A program made the translations under genes and the position numbers. From positions 152,774,699-152,838,698 of the forward strand of contig NC_092050.1 in NCBI RefSeq assembly GCF_003086295.3: a stretch of 64,000 nt of DNA, given 5' to 3'. The notes under the pieces were generated by a model that was not told the origin of the DNA, ran no database searches, and saw nothing but the letters and a program-made list of their open reading frames with translations. How positions within the stretch are numbered: the first letter of the stretch is position 1; each line of letters starts with the position of its first letter. Source of the DNA: Arachis hypogaea (taxonomy: Eukaryota; Streptophyta; Magnoliopsida; Fabales; Fabaceae). This document shows positions 32,365 through 44,850 of the stretch, piece after piece.

Positions 32365-35300
32365 TAAAAGAGATGACAGCCAAGTTCTAAAAAAATGTCC
32401 TTTAAACGCTAAATAATCAGCACAACCATTTGCTTTGCTAAATTCATGATGAAGCTCTCAGCTCAAAAACTTGTTGAACCTGTCCTTAATAGCCACAATG
32501 AGGGTGCGAGCTACATGGAGGTTGATAGTATCATGTAGACACACCGAAATTGTAGCTCTTGAATCAACCTCAATAGAGAGATTAGCAATACCCAAATTAA
32601 TGGCCAATTCCATACCAAGAAATATGCCCCACAATTCAGCCACAATAATAGTACAAACACGTAAATTAGCATTGAAACAAGCCAAGAATTATCCCTCATG
32701 ATCCCATAAAATGCCACCATATATATTCTTTCCGTCCTTTAACACTAATCCATCTGTATTTAATTTAATGAAAGGGGAGGGTTTAGGGGGAGATCAATTG
32801 ACCTGTTTTTTCATAAAAGAACCAACATTTCTCCTTATTCTAGTAAACTTAGACTGTGCAGCAGCATAATCTCGAGCTAACCGAAGAGCAGCCAAAACCA
32901 AAGAGTGTTCATGATGTAAGAGAAGAGAAGGGGCCAAAGAATACCTTAGTAGGTGGATTGGGATGACAGATTCTCTAAAAGCCAAGTTTGAAGAGGTTTA
33001 TTGAAGAAATTATCAAGACCCAATGAACTGTCTATACTCTTCCACGTCATGCACGTAATTCTACAATCACGGAGGACATGGAGCACAAATTCAGAAGAGA
33101 TTCCACAGATACTACAAACATAATCTTGAGCCATCTCCCTTCTAAATCATAGAGCATTGGTGAGTAAGGCATCATTTTCAACCAGCCAACAAAAAGCTCG
33201 GATTCTTTGGGGGGCATTAAGCTTCCAGACCTTCAAAAATAAATTTGTAGTCGAGTTCTCAAGCATTTTTAGGAAAATGGAGTATGCCAACTTAATGGAA
33301 AAGGAGCCATTTGATTAGTGCAACAAAGCCACTTGGTCATCCTCAAAACTCGCCTCAAGAGGTTTCATCGCAAAAAAAAATGGGAGCCCAGTCCTCACCC
33401 AGTAACTCCAAAATGGGATCAAGATCCCAATCTAAGCCTCTAACATAGTCACCAACTCTATCTTCTAGCCTATCCTTTGTTACACCATTCTGAACAAAAT
33501 CAGCAAGCCGATGAACACCAAGCAGACAGTGGTCAACCCAGAACCGAGTTATATTACCAGCACCTAATCTCTAAATAAGGTTCCCTTTAAACCGCCTCCA
33601 AACTTGACAGATTCTCTTTCACACATTAGAATAAGATTGGGGTTTGGTTACCTTCGGCACAATAGTATCACCACTACCATATTTATTTCTCAAAACCCGT
33701 ACCCACAAGGTCTCCTTGTCATGAATTAGCCTCTATGCTAGTTTCATCATGTTTGCATTATTCAGGATTTTGGCCGATCTCAGACTTAGACCCCCTTGCT
33801 ACTTGGGTCGGCATATTCTGCCCAAATGATTAGGCGAGGATTTTTCCCATTAGAATCACCATCCTAAATAAAATTCCGATAGATTTTGTAAATTTTGTCA
33901 CAGATGCTCAAAGGAAGCTTCATAGTTTGCATAATGTATGATGGAATGGTAGCTAAGGCAGATTGTGTTCATGTTACTCGTGCAGCTAAAGATAAATTTC
34001 TTGCCTTCCAAACACTCAGTCAACTCTACATCCTCTCCTCAATAAAGTAAAAATCTCCCAACTTGGTTCGTCCATGAAGCAAAGGAACACCAAGATACTT
34101 TCCCAAATTAGAGGTCAAATGCATACCAAGGGCCTCACTCATTTCCAACTTCCTAGTAAATGATACATTATCGGAGAAGAATACGCAAGATTTCTTATAA
34201 CTCACTTTCTGGCAAGAGCCACAACAAAATAAATCTAAAATATCTCTAATTAGACCCACTTGCTCCATAGATACCTCACCAAAAAGCACAATATCATCAG
34301 CAAAATACAGGTGCGACAACTTCGGTCCTCCACGAAGAAGCATGATAAGAACCCACGGGTTATTATTAACTGCAACAGAGATAACCTGGGACAACCTTCA
34401 ATACAGCGAACAAATAGTCATGGTGAAATAAAATTTCCTTACCGAACACCTCTAGAAGGAGAAAATGAGGAGGAGGGAATCCCATTTCAAAGAACTTGCA
34501 TTTCGGCCGAGGAGTAGCATTGAACGATAAGATCGATCAGGTTCTCAGGTAGCCTGGCTTCCACAAGAGTATCATGAATAAAGTTTCAGTTAAGGAGATC
34601 ATAAGCCTTCTCAAGATCAATTTTCACCGCCATATAACCAATGGACCCCTTTTTTGCTTTTATAGTATGAATAGCTTCTTGGGCCATTATAATATTGTCC
34701 GCACTTTGTCTCCCCGGGACAAAAGCACGCTGAGATGAATTAATTAGCTTTGGCATTACCACTTTAAGCCTTTGAGCAATGATCTTGGTGACAAGCTTGT
34801 ATGAAACATTGCAGAGCTCAATGGGCCAAAAGTGGTTAAGGTTCTCAGGAGTTTCCTTATTCAGAATTAAGGAAATGAACATTTGATTGACTTCCTTAAT
34901 AGCCTCATGATTATTGAATATATTTTCCATCCAACTTGTTGGGGAGGATTTCACTATATTCCATTTACTTTAGAACATAGCAGGTAGCCCATTTGGCCCT
35001 GGGGCCTTCCAAGCTCCCATTGAAAAAAGAGCAAAAGAAATCTCCTCCGGTGTTATCCCTCTGCCAAGTTCACTCCTTTCTGCCATATTTAGCTCTAGGA
35101 ATAGACCAAGAGCCTCTAATTTCACATAAATGCTATCCTCAGAATAAAGATTTTGAAAATTTTGAACTCCGAGGTCGCATAGAAAATTTTCATCTTCCAC
35201 CCAGTCACCTTCAGAATTCTTCAGCATAGTAACTCTATTTTTCCTTCTCCTCGCCGTTTCCATACTATGGAAGTAGGAAGTTTTTTATTTCTGAAATTGA

Positions 35301-36331
35301 TCCACTTACATCGAGAGCATTGTTTCTGATAAATTTTCTCTTGAATTAAAATAGCTTCCAGCTCCTTCCAAAGCAAAGATTGTAAATCATCAAGAAAGAG
35401 ACTATTATGAAACCGAAGATGCTCTGAAATACCATTTAGACGAGCTAGAATCCGAGCTTTCCTGCGAGCGAGATTACCAAACACATCTTTATTCTAACTT
35501 TTTGCAGCTTCTATAAAAGTACTCATATTAGTTTCTAAGGAAACATCATTTCTCTAGGTCCTTCCAAGAAAATTATCAAAGTCCTCATGCGAACTCTAGG
35601 TTGCCAGAAACTAGAAGGGTCGAGAAGCATTAGAAGAAGCAAAAGTCACCTCAAGATTCAAAAGAATTAGGATATGATCAGACTTTAGTTTTGGGAGATG
35701 CTTGATCATAGCTTGACTAAATCTTTGGGACTAGGTATTATTTGCAACATACCTTTCTAGTCGTGTCTACAAATTCCACCACATTGCCAAGTGAAAGGTT
35801 GACCACGAAATCCAATATCTTGAAGACCACAATCTAGAAGACACCCAGAAAAACACTAAGAGTCTCGAGATAGGCCAGAAGTCCCACCAGTATTTGCCAC
35901 CAAGAGAACACAGTTAAAATTGCCCCCCGTGCACCATTCCTCTAAGGTTTGCCCTGATAAATCCTTCAACCCACTCCATAGTTCAGAATGGAGGCTAAGA
36001 TTGGAAGATCTATAAACCAGAGTAAGATACCAAAATGGTTCTTGCCCATAAGCGATTTCAAGATGAATAAATTGCTTGTGAGATGTCACCACTGAGATAT
36101 CCCAATGAGAAAAGTTCCAAAGACACTAAATACCGCCTGCAAAACCAACTCCTTCCATCAAATACCAATTCGACAAACCAAACTTCCTCACAATATTATT
36201 AGCTTTCATACCATTTATATGAGTTTCTAGAAGACATATAAAATAGCATGATAACAAAAATATAGCTCTCTAAGCAAAACAGAAAATCCTTTACTCCCCA
36301 CACCTCTATAATTCCATGTAATAATATTCAT
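32365..36331 (-). pseudogene. LINE ORF2 (endonuclease, RT, zinc domain, RNase H)
   Basis: Starts at 36331 with MNIITWNYRGVG, the apurinic-type endonuclease opening in which N normally stands in WNCRG. Further blocks follow in several frames: endonuclease tail (about 35860-36090), linker (35220-35480), RT fingers (KAPGPNGLPAMF, near 34985; LCNVSYKLVTKIIAQRLK; VKIDLEKAYDLLN), catalytic YFADD near 34300, LGKYLGVPLLHGR, zinc-binding VCSICGISSEFVLHVLRDC near 33080, and RNase H with AELWGIFLGMELA and EVDSRATI near 32600. Numerous stops and frameshifts. RNase H sequence continues beyond the copia insertion at 32359. Confidence 0.85.
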
Positions 36332-37012
36332 AAAAAATGAAAAAAGAAGGTGGAAATCAAACAGTAACTTACTAGATAGAGGAAACATTAGTGGTAGCTG
36401 AATCCACCGCCATGCTTTCCTGTTTATTACCCAAAGCAAAATGTACTTGACTATCACTGAGAGATATATCCGCAGGAGTCTTACCCAGATATGGAGGTTT
36501 TGATTCCTACATATTGCCTCCAACCCTGTTGTGAAGCAAATTCACCGCTTCCATAACTTCCTTGGATGGGTAATGGGTTTGAACGTAGGAACCTTCACCC
36601 AAGCACAAAGAATCACCTCCTAGCATGTATATAGCTTGCTTAATGAGCTCCAAGGAGAGCCAATAATAATCATTTTTCTCTCTCAGCAAATTGGGGGTCG
36701 TATCATCTATTTTGTCCTTCCTCTTATCATGTTGAAAATTTTGATTATTAGGAGTTCCAACATTATTTGTTTTGTTCCTCGAAGATTCTACCATATTGTT
36801 TTTCTGAAGATTTTTTGAGCCACTTTATTTGAAGGGCCCGCATGATAGTGTTGTTTCATAATAGAAGGCTTGTTAGCGTTACCTGAAGAGCTTTTTGCAT
36901 TCCATAATGGGCTTTACTTTTTTGATTTGCTAGTGGACTATTTGTTTCTGGCTGTTCCTGGGCCAAGACTTCAAACCTAGAACCTGCCTTCTTAGTTTGA
37001 CTTTTAGTAAAC
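36332..37012 (-). pseudogene. LINE ORF1 3' part and inter-ORF region
   Basis: Downstream half of ORF1, separated from the N-terminal half by the solo LTR at 37013-38582. Readable blocks are AGSRFEVLAQEQPE and LANQKSK near 36900-36980, low-complexity and typical of the tail of plant L1 ORF1 proteins. An open frame at 36507-36794 has no recognisable domain. Confidence 0.6.
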
Positions 37013-38582
37013 TAATGTGAGAAGATTTGTGCCGATCCGAAATTCACATTAGAAATTAAGTATTTCGTTGCAAGTATAGTCCAAACCGGTAATGGATCCT
37101 CACATCAAAGTTTAAAATAAAGATGTCACAATCCAAAATAAATATAAACCGGGAGTTTTAAATTTCGGATCGTTCTCCCTAGGAATTGCAATGAGGTGAT
37201 CAATTATTGGCTATGGGGGGGATAAGGTTTGATGGCAAGAGGCAAGTAATGTAAATAGCAAGGAATTAAAGAAGCATGCAATAACTAAATGTCAAAGCAA
37301 TTAAACTCAAGGCAATTGATCAAAGAAAAGGGAAATTCAAATGCTAAGAAACCTCTTAGCAAGGATTGAGAGTTAGGGTTACCTATCCTAACCATTGACC
37401 ACAAACATATGATGATTATGAAGAGTCAATCCTACTTAGTCAACCATAACATCGAGAATAAGTCAAATAGGCATAATTGATCTCAATCCATAAGTCCTAG
37501 TCAACTCACTAATTAACTTAGTGAATGACTAGCATTAATGGAAACCAAATCAATTAACTACCCTAATATATCAATCAAGAATGGACATCAATGACTCAAG
37601 GTCACCAAAGTCCTCAATTCCATGCCAAGAGTGTGGAAAACTACACTAAAACTAACCTAAACATTTTATCAAACACTTGGTGTGTATGAAAATAAAAGTA
37701 TGTTAAATTGCAATAATAATAAATTCTAAAGCTACCAAAAGTAAGAAAATAATAATAACAACTCAATTAAATAATAATAAACAAAAAAACATTAAATTGC
37801 ATTAATAAAAATTCAAATTAACAAAAGTGTTCATAAACTAAAAATGGCAAGAATGAGAAATTAACAAGAACTATGAGAATTAAGGCAATTAAACAAGGCA
37901 AAGTAAATGAAACTACACTAGAACATGAATTAAAGAGAGAAATTGAAGAGAAAATAAACTAAGAAACTCTAATTTCTAGAGAGAAGGAGGAGCTTCTCTC
38001 TCTAGAAATGACCTATAACATGATACTAAGCTAAACCTAATTGCTCCCCCCTTGTCTCCTCTTGAATTAGGGTTGAAATAGCTTTAGAAATGAGTTAGAT
38101 TGGGTTTTGGAGGCCCAAAATTTGCTACTAGCAAATTGCATTAATGAGGTCACGTGCTGGGACTTGTGTGTATGCACAGACGTGTGCGTACGCACACTTG
38201 CTGATTTTTTTACTTGTGCATATGCACAGAAAGTTGTGCGTATGCATGACTGCACACTTCCACCTATGCGTACGCACACTTGCTGAAAAGCTCCAAACTC
38301 CATTTCTTCATGAATTCTCTACTTTTACATACTTTTTCTTCGTTCCTTCAATCCAATCTTTGCCTTACAAGCTTGAAATCACTCAATAAATACATTAAGA
38401 CATCAAATGGAATTAAAGTAAATAAAATTTAGTAATTAATGGGCTAAAAAGCATGTTTTCACCTTTAAGCACAATTTAGGGAGAATTTACAAAACTATGC
38501 TATTTTATTGAATAAATGCAAGAAAATTTGATGAAATCCACCCAATTAGAGCAAATAAATACCATGAAATGTGGATTCATCA
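37013..38582 (-). mobile_element. Solo LTR of a Ty3/gypsy-like element
   Basis: 1570 bases splitting LINE ORF1. On the minus strand it begins TGATGAATCCAC and ends CACATTA (expected CATCA). It is flanked by TAAAC (37008-37012) and TAGAC (38583-38587), a 5-bp duplication with one transition. No internal retroelement sequence is present, so it is a solo LTR left by LTR-LTR recombination. It contains several copies of the palindrome GTGCGTACGCAC and variants (38150-38285), and a TAATTCC-rich promoter-like region. Confidence 0.75.
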
Positions 38583-39760
38583 TAGACCTAGCATTCGAGC
38601 GTGCTTTAGGCCGCCCATCTTTCGCATCTTTTTAGCCAACATCCACAACTCGAAGTAACTGGGATCTTCATGATTAACCACCCCTTTTGAATTGCCCTCA
38701 TTCACGGGATTTGGTTCCCTAAAATCTGCTTGATATTTGTTCAAACTTGAATTGTGACCGCTAGTTTTTCCTTTTTTCGCACTTTCTAATTCCATTCCAT
38801 CCAGCACCGGATCCCCCAACAGCGTTGAATCCGTCGCCAGTTGCACCTCCTTCTTTTGCTTTTTGGAACATTGATCCATCCTATGACCATAGCTACCACA
38901 ACCAAAGTAAATCAAGTGGAGACCATCATACTTAATCTTGAAATCTCTGCCCAATACTTGAATGGATGGCACCAATTGCTTGCTCAAATCAATTTCAACA
39001 CAAATGCGAGCAAATTTGCCCCTTGAGTGTATGGAAGTAGTATGATCAACTTTTAACATTGTACCTAATTTTCCACCCACCCTTCAGAGGAATTATTTCA
39101 TGTATAATTCAACCAAAAGGCCTGAAATCCAAATCCACACTACGAGCTTCTATACTAGTTGATTAAAAGGGGAAAAATGGCCTCCATCTCTGACTAGAAG
39201 ATAGTGATTCGCCACCTGCCAGAGTCCCTCAAAAAGAGCATGATGGTAGTCCCCTTCATCTGAAAAACGAACCAGAAAAAAACCTCATGTGAGATCCATA
39301 ACATTAACATCCGTTTTTTTTGTCCAAGCCCTTCTTATCCAAGCTTCAATAGCACGATAACCAATATTTTTCCCCAAGAGTTTAACAATCAAAGAGCCTT
39401 TTCATGGTTTACACCACATGTCATATTCCTCTAATGAATTATCAACCACATGTTTAGGATTGAAGGGAGCTGGATCTGTATGACCTCTTTCGGTGACTTC
39501 CTCCAAATCATATTCCTCTGTGACCATTTGGATGATTTCATCCAGGGAGAGGACCATACCAATATCATTACACATCAAGCTATCCCTATATGATAAAGCT
39601 TGCTTCAGGGACCCTCTAGTACCAAATATTATATTAATCACCCTATAATCTACACGTGGAAACCAAAGTCAAGCGCGGAAATTCTTGGGAGACAGCTTAA
39701 CTCAAAATAGTAGTCCTTTAGTAATTACATCCATCTCCATGGGGGTATTTCCTCCTTGCT
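38583..39760 (-). pseudogene. LINE ORF1 N-terminal part (DUF4283 domain, zinc knuckle)
   Basis: Starts near 39740 with MEMDVITKG. Broken frames then give the DUF4283 region (VINIIFGTRGSLKQALSY is out of order with later ORF1 blocks, then IEAWIRRAW, VRFSDEGDYHHALFEGLW, VANHYLLVRDGGHFSPFNQ) and VGGKLGTMLKVDHTT...FARICVEIDLSKQL. A knuckle near 38870 reads CGSYGHRMDQC. This is the RNA-binding ORF1 protein of a plant L1. Several in-frame stops. Confidence 0.75.
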
Positions 39761-39944
39761 CCACATCTTCAACACAAGCACAAATGTAGCAGGCTCCAGA
39801 TCGTGAGTCAAAAATTTCACTTCGTACAGCTTCAATCGTCGTGACGCATAAACCATTACATCCTAAGGTTACAACGGAATGCACTATAAGATTTCCAACA
39901 AAGCGTCATCGTAGATCCCAACTGGTTCACGGAATACCACTAAA

Positions 39945-42900
39945 TGTAATACCCTAATTACCCGAAGCCTTACTTCGCATCGTAAAGTAAAGGTTAATCA
40001 AAGGTTACGACAATTCTAAAGCTTATACATATTTATATAGAAGGAAATAATATATTCTAGAAGCCCGATGAAGGATTAAGCTTAAAAACAGATTTTGAAA
40101 AACGTAAAACGTTCACGCAAAGCTACACTAACCGAGGCACAAGATATACGTACAGATATCAAGACATAGATATAGATATATCAAAGTATAATAGCCATAA
40201 GAATCTAGCTGCGGCTCGCGGATTTTAAGCCGGCTAATTATATACAACACACAAAGTTTTGAAAGTAAAATACCTTATACAAACTTCCTCTCAAAGTAAG
40301 CCTCTAAGGCAAATATAAATACAAAAGGTGAGAGAACTAAGCAAAATAATCAAAAGACTTCAAAACATAGTGAAGATCCTCCGCTCTGTCCCCATCAAAA
40401 CAACTCATCGAGGTGGGTTGCGACCTGCATCTGAAAAACAACAACAAAGTATGGAATGAGAACCGGAGGTTCTCAGTATGGTAACAGTGCCCAGTGATGT
40501 AAGATATAAGACTCCAGGACGCCAGATGCAATCCTAGATCTTCACATCCATCACAAGATTTCAAGCTTAAACCATAAGTAAACTTTAAAACATTAACTTT
40601 AAAAAAACAATAATAAAGGGTAATTTATCTTAAAGGATTTCTAATCTAACAATTCTCTGCTGTCCCACAGCCTTCGCCAGCCTAACCTCCCTGCGATTTC
40701 ATCGCCACTGCCTACCGAACCTCCTCAATTCCAGCAGAAAACACAAATAATACAATGCAAGTAAAGCACAAGTATAAGCATGTATATCCAGTAATTCAAA
40801 TAGGCAATTAGGCATGTCAAGCAATTCAAGTCGGCAAAGCAAGCAAACAGATAAAAGATGCACATGATGTATGCCTGTCCTATCTGGCTGTGATATCACA
40901 TTGTCGGTTCAACTACCAACCCGATACACCTCCATGGAGATGTCACCCTTCGGTCTCATAATGGGAACCCCCGAGATATCGTGCCCGGATCACGGTCTAG
41001 GATGTTAGTGCCTGCACACTATAGTGATTCCGAAGGGATGCGAGTGGGATACTCTTACCACAGACCTCACATCTTAACGTAAGCGGGACTAACCACCGCC
41101 CTTACGCTGCCGCCGCGACCTCGACAGGCGGGATTAACCGCCATCCCTGCCAGGCGCATAGTGTCTCAATAATCTCAGTTTAAAAACATTACATCAGTGG
41201 TTTTCAAAATCATTTCATTCAATACTCAGTAATTCACCACTTCCACAATTTTCTATCAGTAATCATCAATATAATACCCCGCCTTCTCACTCAACCAAAT
41301 CCGTCCTCAGTACTCTAGAAACCTAAGTCTCCAATTTTTACAATTTTGCAAGAAAATACTTAATTGATTTCACCTCGAGCCCTCTCTATGTTCTGACACC
41401 TAAAAACAAGCTAAAGAGTCTTATATAAGTGTCACAGAAGTTTACAACCCTGCCGGGAAAGTAAAACAGTTAAAAATAATATGTTTATTGAAAAACAGGG
41501 CAGTGTGCGTATGCATAGGGTTGTGCGTGCGCACGCCCAGAAGGATTTTCAAGAAGTGTGTATACGCATAGAAGTTTGCGTACGCACATAAGGTAAAAGC
41601 TTTCATTTTAAACGTGTGCACGAGGTTGTGCGTACGCACAACTTGCAAATTTTGTAGGGTGTGTGCGCGCACCAGAGTGTGCTAGCGCTCCCAACAGTAA
41701 GCACCTCCCTGTGTGTGCGTGCGCACAAGAGTGTGCGTATGCACGTTTTTAAAAATTCACAGGGTGTGCGTGCGCACAAGGCTGTGCGTACACACAAGTC
41801 AAAAATAGCCACTGATCAGAGCACGTGCACAGCAGTGTGCATGCGCACACAAACCAGAAATCACAAATTCTGCAACTTCGCAGAATTCATATTTCTGACA
41901 CAAATTTCCAATGATCATATCTTTCTCTAAAAAATTCAGATTTCTACAAAATCTATACCGTTTTAAAGCTCTTTGAATTATCTATAATTTGATATAAAAT
42001 TCATTTAATTTCAAAAACTGTAGCTCAAGATATAATTCGTCAAAGTTCACCGAAAATCCATTTTTACCAAAGTTCACTAACTTCTCAAATCCTTGAAATC
42101 CATAACCAAAACCAAATCAAAACCACATCAAACTCTAATTTACCTCATATCTTACCCTTTGTGTCACAATTCACCATTCATATCCAATTTCCACTCACAT
42201 TACATAATTTCTCAACTTCAATTATCAAATATATGACACCATACTCATTTCTCCACCAACACCCTCATCAATCATCATTCTATCACTACCAACCATAATA
42301 ATCAACTTCAAACATTCACAAGATCAATATTCAACACTATTTACTAACCTCAACAACATTATTCATCCAAATCATCAAAGTCATCAATGCATCATACATC
42401 ATCATTCAACAAATTCAACAAGTCATTTCAATCCAACCTATCCTATGGGTCACTAGCCTAAGTGTCCAGAAATATTATATATTACATAGAGGAAACCAAA
42501 ACCATACATTGGTCAATTCCCAATATGTGCTATACACCAAGATTTGATTCCAACAAGCTTTCAACCACAACCAAGCCACTCACTCAAATCCAAAGGCTCC
42601 CAAATTCACAATAATCAAGCTATATATACACACAATTTATAACTAATCAACCTAGGGTTCATCATAATCTCAATTTCACAAAGGTAAAGAGTTTTCTTAC
42701 CTTTTCTGATGGTGTTTGGGGAACAAACCACCAATAACCCAACCTTAGATACCACCTAAACAATCAAAATACAAAAATTCACTCAAAACCAAAACCCACA
42801 TTTTCGAAATCCTTAGGGCAGTGAAATGGGCAAAGATTTGAAAGAGGCTTACCACAATATTAGCTAGAAGTGACGGGCTCGGCAAGAGCTTCACGTAACC

Positions 42901-43422
42901 GTTGATGGCACACAAATCGGAGCACCGTAGCTCGAGTTGTGGCCACCGGAAGTTAGTGATGAATAGCAACCTTCCCCGTTTTGCTCTCTTCTCTCACCTC
43001 TCTCTATGCAGCTGGGTTTCTGAATTATGAAGAGTGAAGTGGCTGAAATGGCCTTCGTTTAAGTATATATATAAGTTGGACTTGGGCCCAACCCGTTAGC
43101 ATTTTTAGCCCGTTTGGCCCAATTTCGGGCCAAACCTTTAAAATTAATGTCCGGTTTTCAATTCTAAATATTTTCTTAAGGTTTTCTACTGTTTTAAATT
43201 ATTCTCGCACAGTACCGGACAGACTTAAGCTCGTACTACCGGTTCATTTACTGGTTCGAGTTTTTATGCGGTTTTTCGCAGAAAATTACATTTTCCAACT
43301 CATAAAAATCTATTGAGTCCGAAAATCATAGTTAAAATTTCTAATTAACATTCCAAATTTTTGGATCCTATTTTGGGAAATTTAATTATTTAATTAAACG
43401 GTTATTAATCGCAGTTCTTACA
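39945..43422 (-). mobile_element. Long Ty3/gypsy-type 3' LTR
   Basis: 3478 bases with TG...CA ends: plus strand TGTAATACCC at 39945 and GTTCTTACA ending at 43422. On the minus strand the LTR starts TGTAAGAAC and is preceded by the polypurine tract AATTTGGTGGGGAGAA (43423-43438), so this is a 3' LTR of an element lying to the right, on the minus strand. It carries a dense cluster of GTGCGTACGCACA-type palindromes (41500-41850). No second LTR was found in the window and the right part is probably truncated. It abuts the 5' region of the LINE. Confidence 0.65.
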
Positions 43423-43438
43423 TTCTCCCCACCAAATT
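43423..43438 (-). other. Polypurine tract
   Basis: AATTTGGTGGGGAGAA on the minus strand immediately before the LTR start TGTAAGAAC, the position and composition expected for plus-strand priming in a gypsy element. Confidence 0.6.
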
Positions 43439-44549
43439 AGAAATTTTATCCTCAAAATTTGGTTTACCCATCATCATCATTAAATGTTCCCTCAACTTAA
43501 ACCTACTTCTTACGATGCTTCTTTTCATCCCTCCATGTCAGCTCAAAATCCTTTCTACATCTCCTATTCTTATTTATAACGCCCTATTTTAACTGAATTC
43601 AAGTCTATGTTGTATTCATCCTTCTTACTGTTAGATTTCCTCAATTCAACTTCAATACTACATTGGCTTTTCAATTCAATATGTTCCAAGTCCATTTCTC
43701 AAATAAATAATTTCCCATCTCAACCTAGACCCAAAGTCACCATGCTAAAATATCGCAATCCCTATCTTCCCGACACGACAGTTGCATTCAGTCATCATCC
43801 AAATCTAATTTATTTGCCTACCCTCATCTTCACAGCCTATCCCAACTCATTCTAATCTTACAGTCACAATCAAACTTAGTTCCTTAAAGGCCCTTACTTA
43901 CCTCAACTCACTAAACTCTTCAAGTATTCAAGCCTAAGATATGTCTAGTGACCATTCTACTACCTCTATTCACAACTATCATGTGCTATTGCATTCTGCA
44001 AGCTTCTGCTGTGCCACTCTGATTTTTAGTCACTAATTAACTAACTAATACAAATGTTTAATTAAGTCATACATCATTTATAGGATTACAAAACCTAGGC
44101 TTACTTCTGAACTTCCTCAACTTGACCCAAATAGCGTTTACGCTTATCCTAAGACTAATTCCTAACTTAGTGCCTTATAGCATCTCTATGCCTAATTCTA
44201 ATCTTAAACAATTTTCTACCGCTCCAAGTACAATATCCATCAATTTCCAACCACTCAACATTTTCAAAGCCTAACAACAGTTCTTATACTAACCACAACT
44301 TCACCACCATCCACTCAATCACACTCATAACACACTCAATCATTCCAATACCTAAAATATTCTATTCTCCATTTTTTCTACTCATTTGACAAAATCCCAA
44401 GGTCCACAATACCACCATATCGTTTATTCCACATCTAATTATCCAATTCATTTACAATTTCATCAATGTATACAATTCAACCTCCCTTAGACATACTAAA
44501 CAACTAATAAATTTCTACTTATCATAACTAAAATCAAATGTTAAACTCA
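43439..44549 (-). other. Decayed internal part of the gypsy element
   Basis: C- and A-rich sequence on the plus strand without long frames. Near the polypurine tract the minus strand still reads KDFELTWRDEKKHRKK, suggesting the remains of a pol C-terminus, but I could not assign it to a domain. The rest is unrecognised. Confidence 0.35.
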
Positions 44550-44850
44550 GCGTCAAAATCTAGTTGAGGGAGTCGTAGCCTGCTTATACCCTGCCTCTAA
44601 CTCATCAGACCCTGCTTCTTTATTCAGTTCAGGAATCTCCTCACACATATCTTCTATCTCATGCTGCTTGGCTTCAACAAGAACTTCATCTCCATTCGGT
44701 TTTGCCTTTTTGATGCTATGCCTCACCAAATCTTCTTCCTCTGCAGTCTTTTGCCCACCGCTGTTGTGCAGTCGCTCATTCTCACTTTCTCCCTCTAATA
44801 CAGAGGGAGATGTGACGGAAAGGAGCCAAGAGTGAGGAGCGACGAGCGTT
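44550..44850 (-). pseudogene. Acidic open frame, possible retroelement ORF1 N-terminus
   Basis: A minus-strand frame open for roughly 95 codons without a start codon. It reads through LEGESENERLHNSGG, EEEDLVRHSIKKAKPNGD and CEEIPELNKEAGSDELEAG to a TGA-type end near 44550. The acidic stretch followed by SIKKAK resembles the start of plant L1 ORF1 proteins, but no folded domain is included. It could equally be a host gene exon. Confidence 0.3.

Larger units (their letters stand above)
26213..39944 (-). mobile_element. Decayed L1-type LINE, split by three later insertions
   Basis: A near full-length LINE read right to left. ORF1 starts near 39740 (MEMDVITKG), ORF2 starts at 36331 (MNIITWN), RNase H runs up to 32360 and continues across a copia insertion to a stop near 26270. 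An A-rich tail (TTTTTTTT on the plus strand, 26213-26220) closes it. A copia element (26328-32359) and a solo LTR (37013-38582) interrupt it. The upstream end abuts a gypsy LTR at 39945, so the 5' boundary and target duplication are not visible. Confidence 0.75.
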
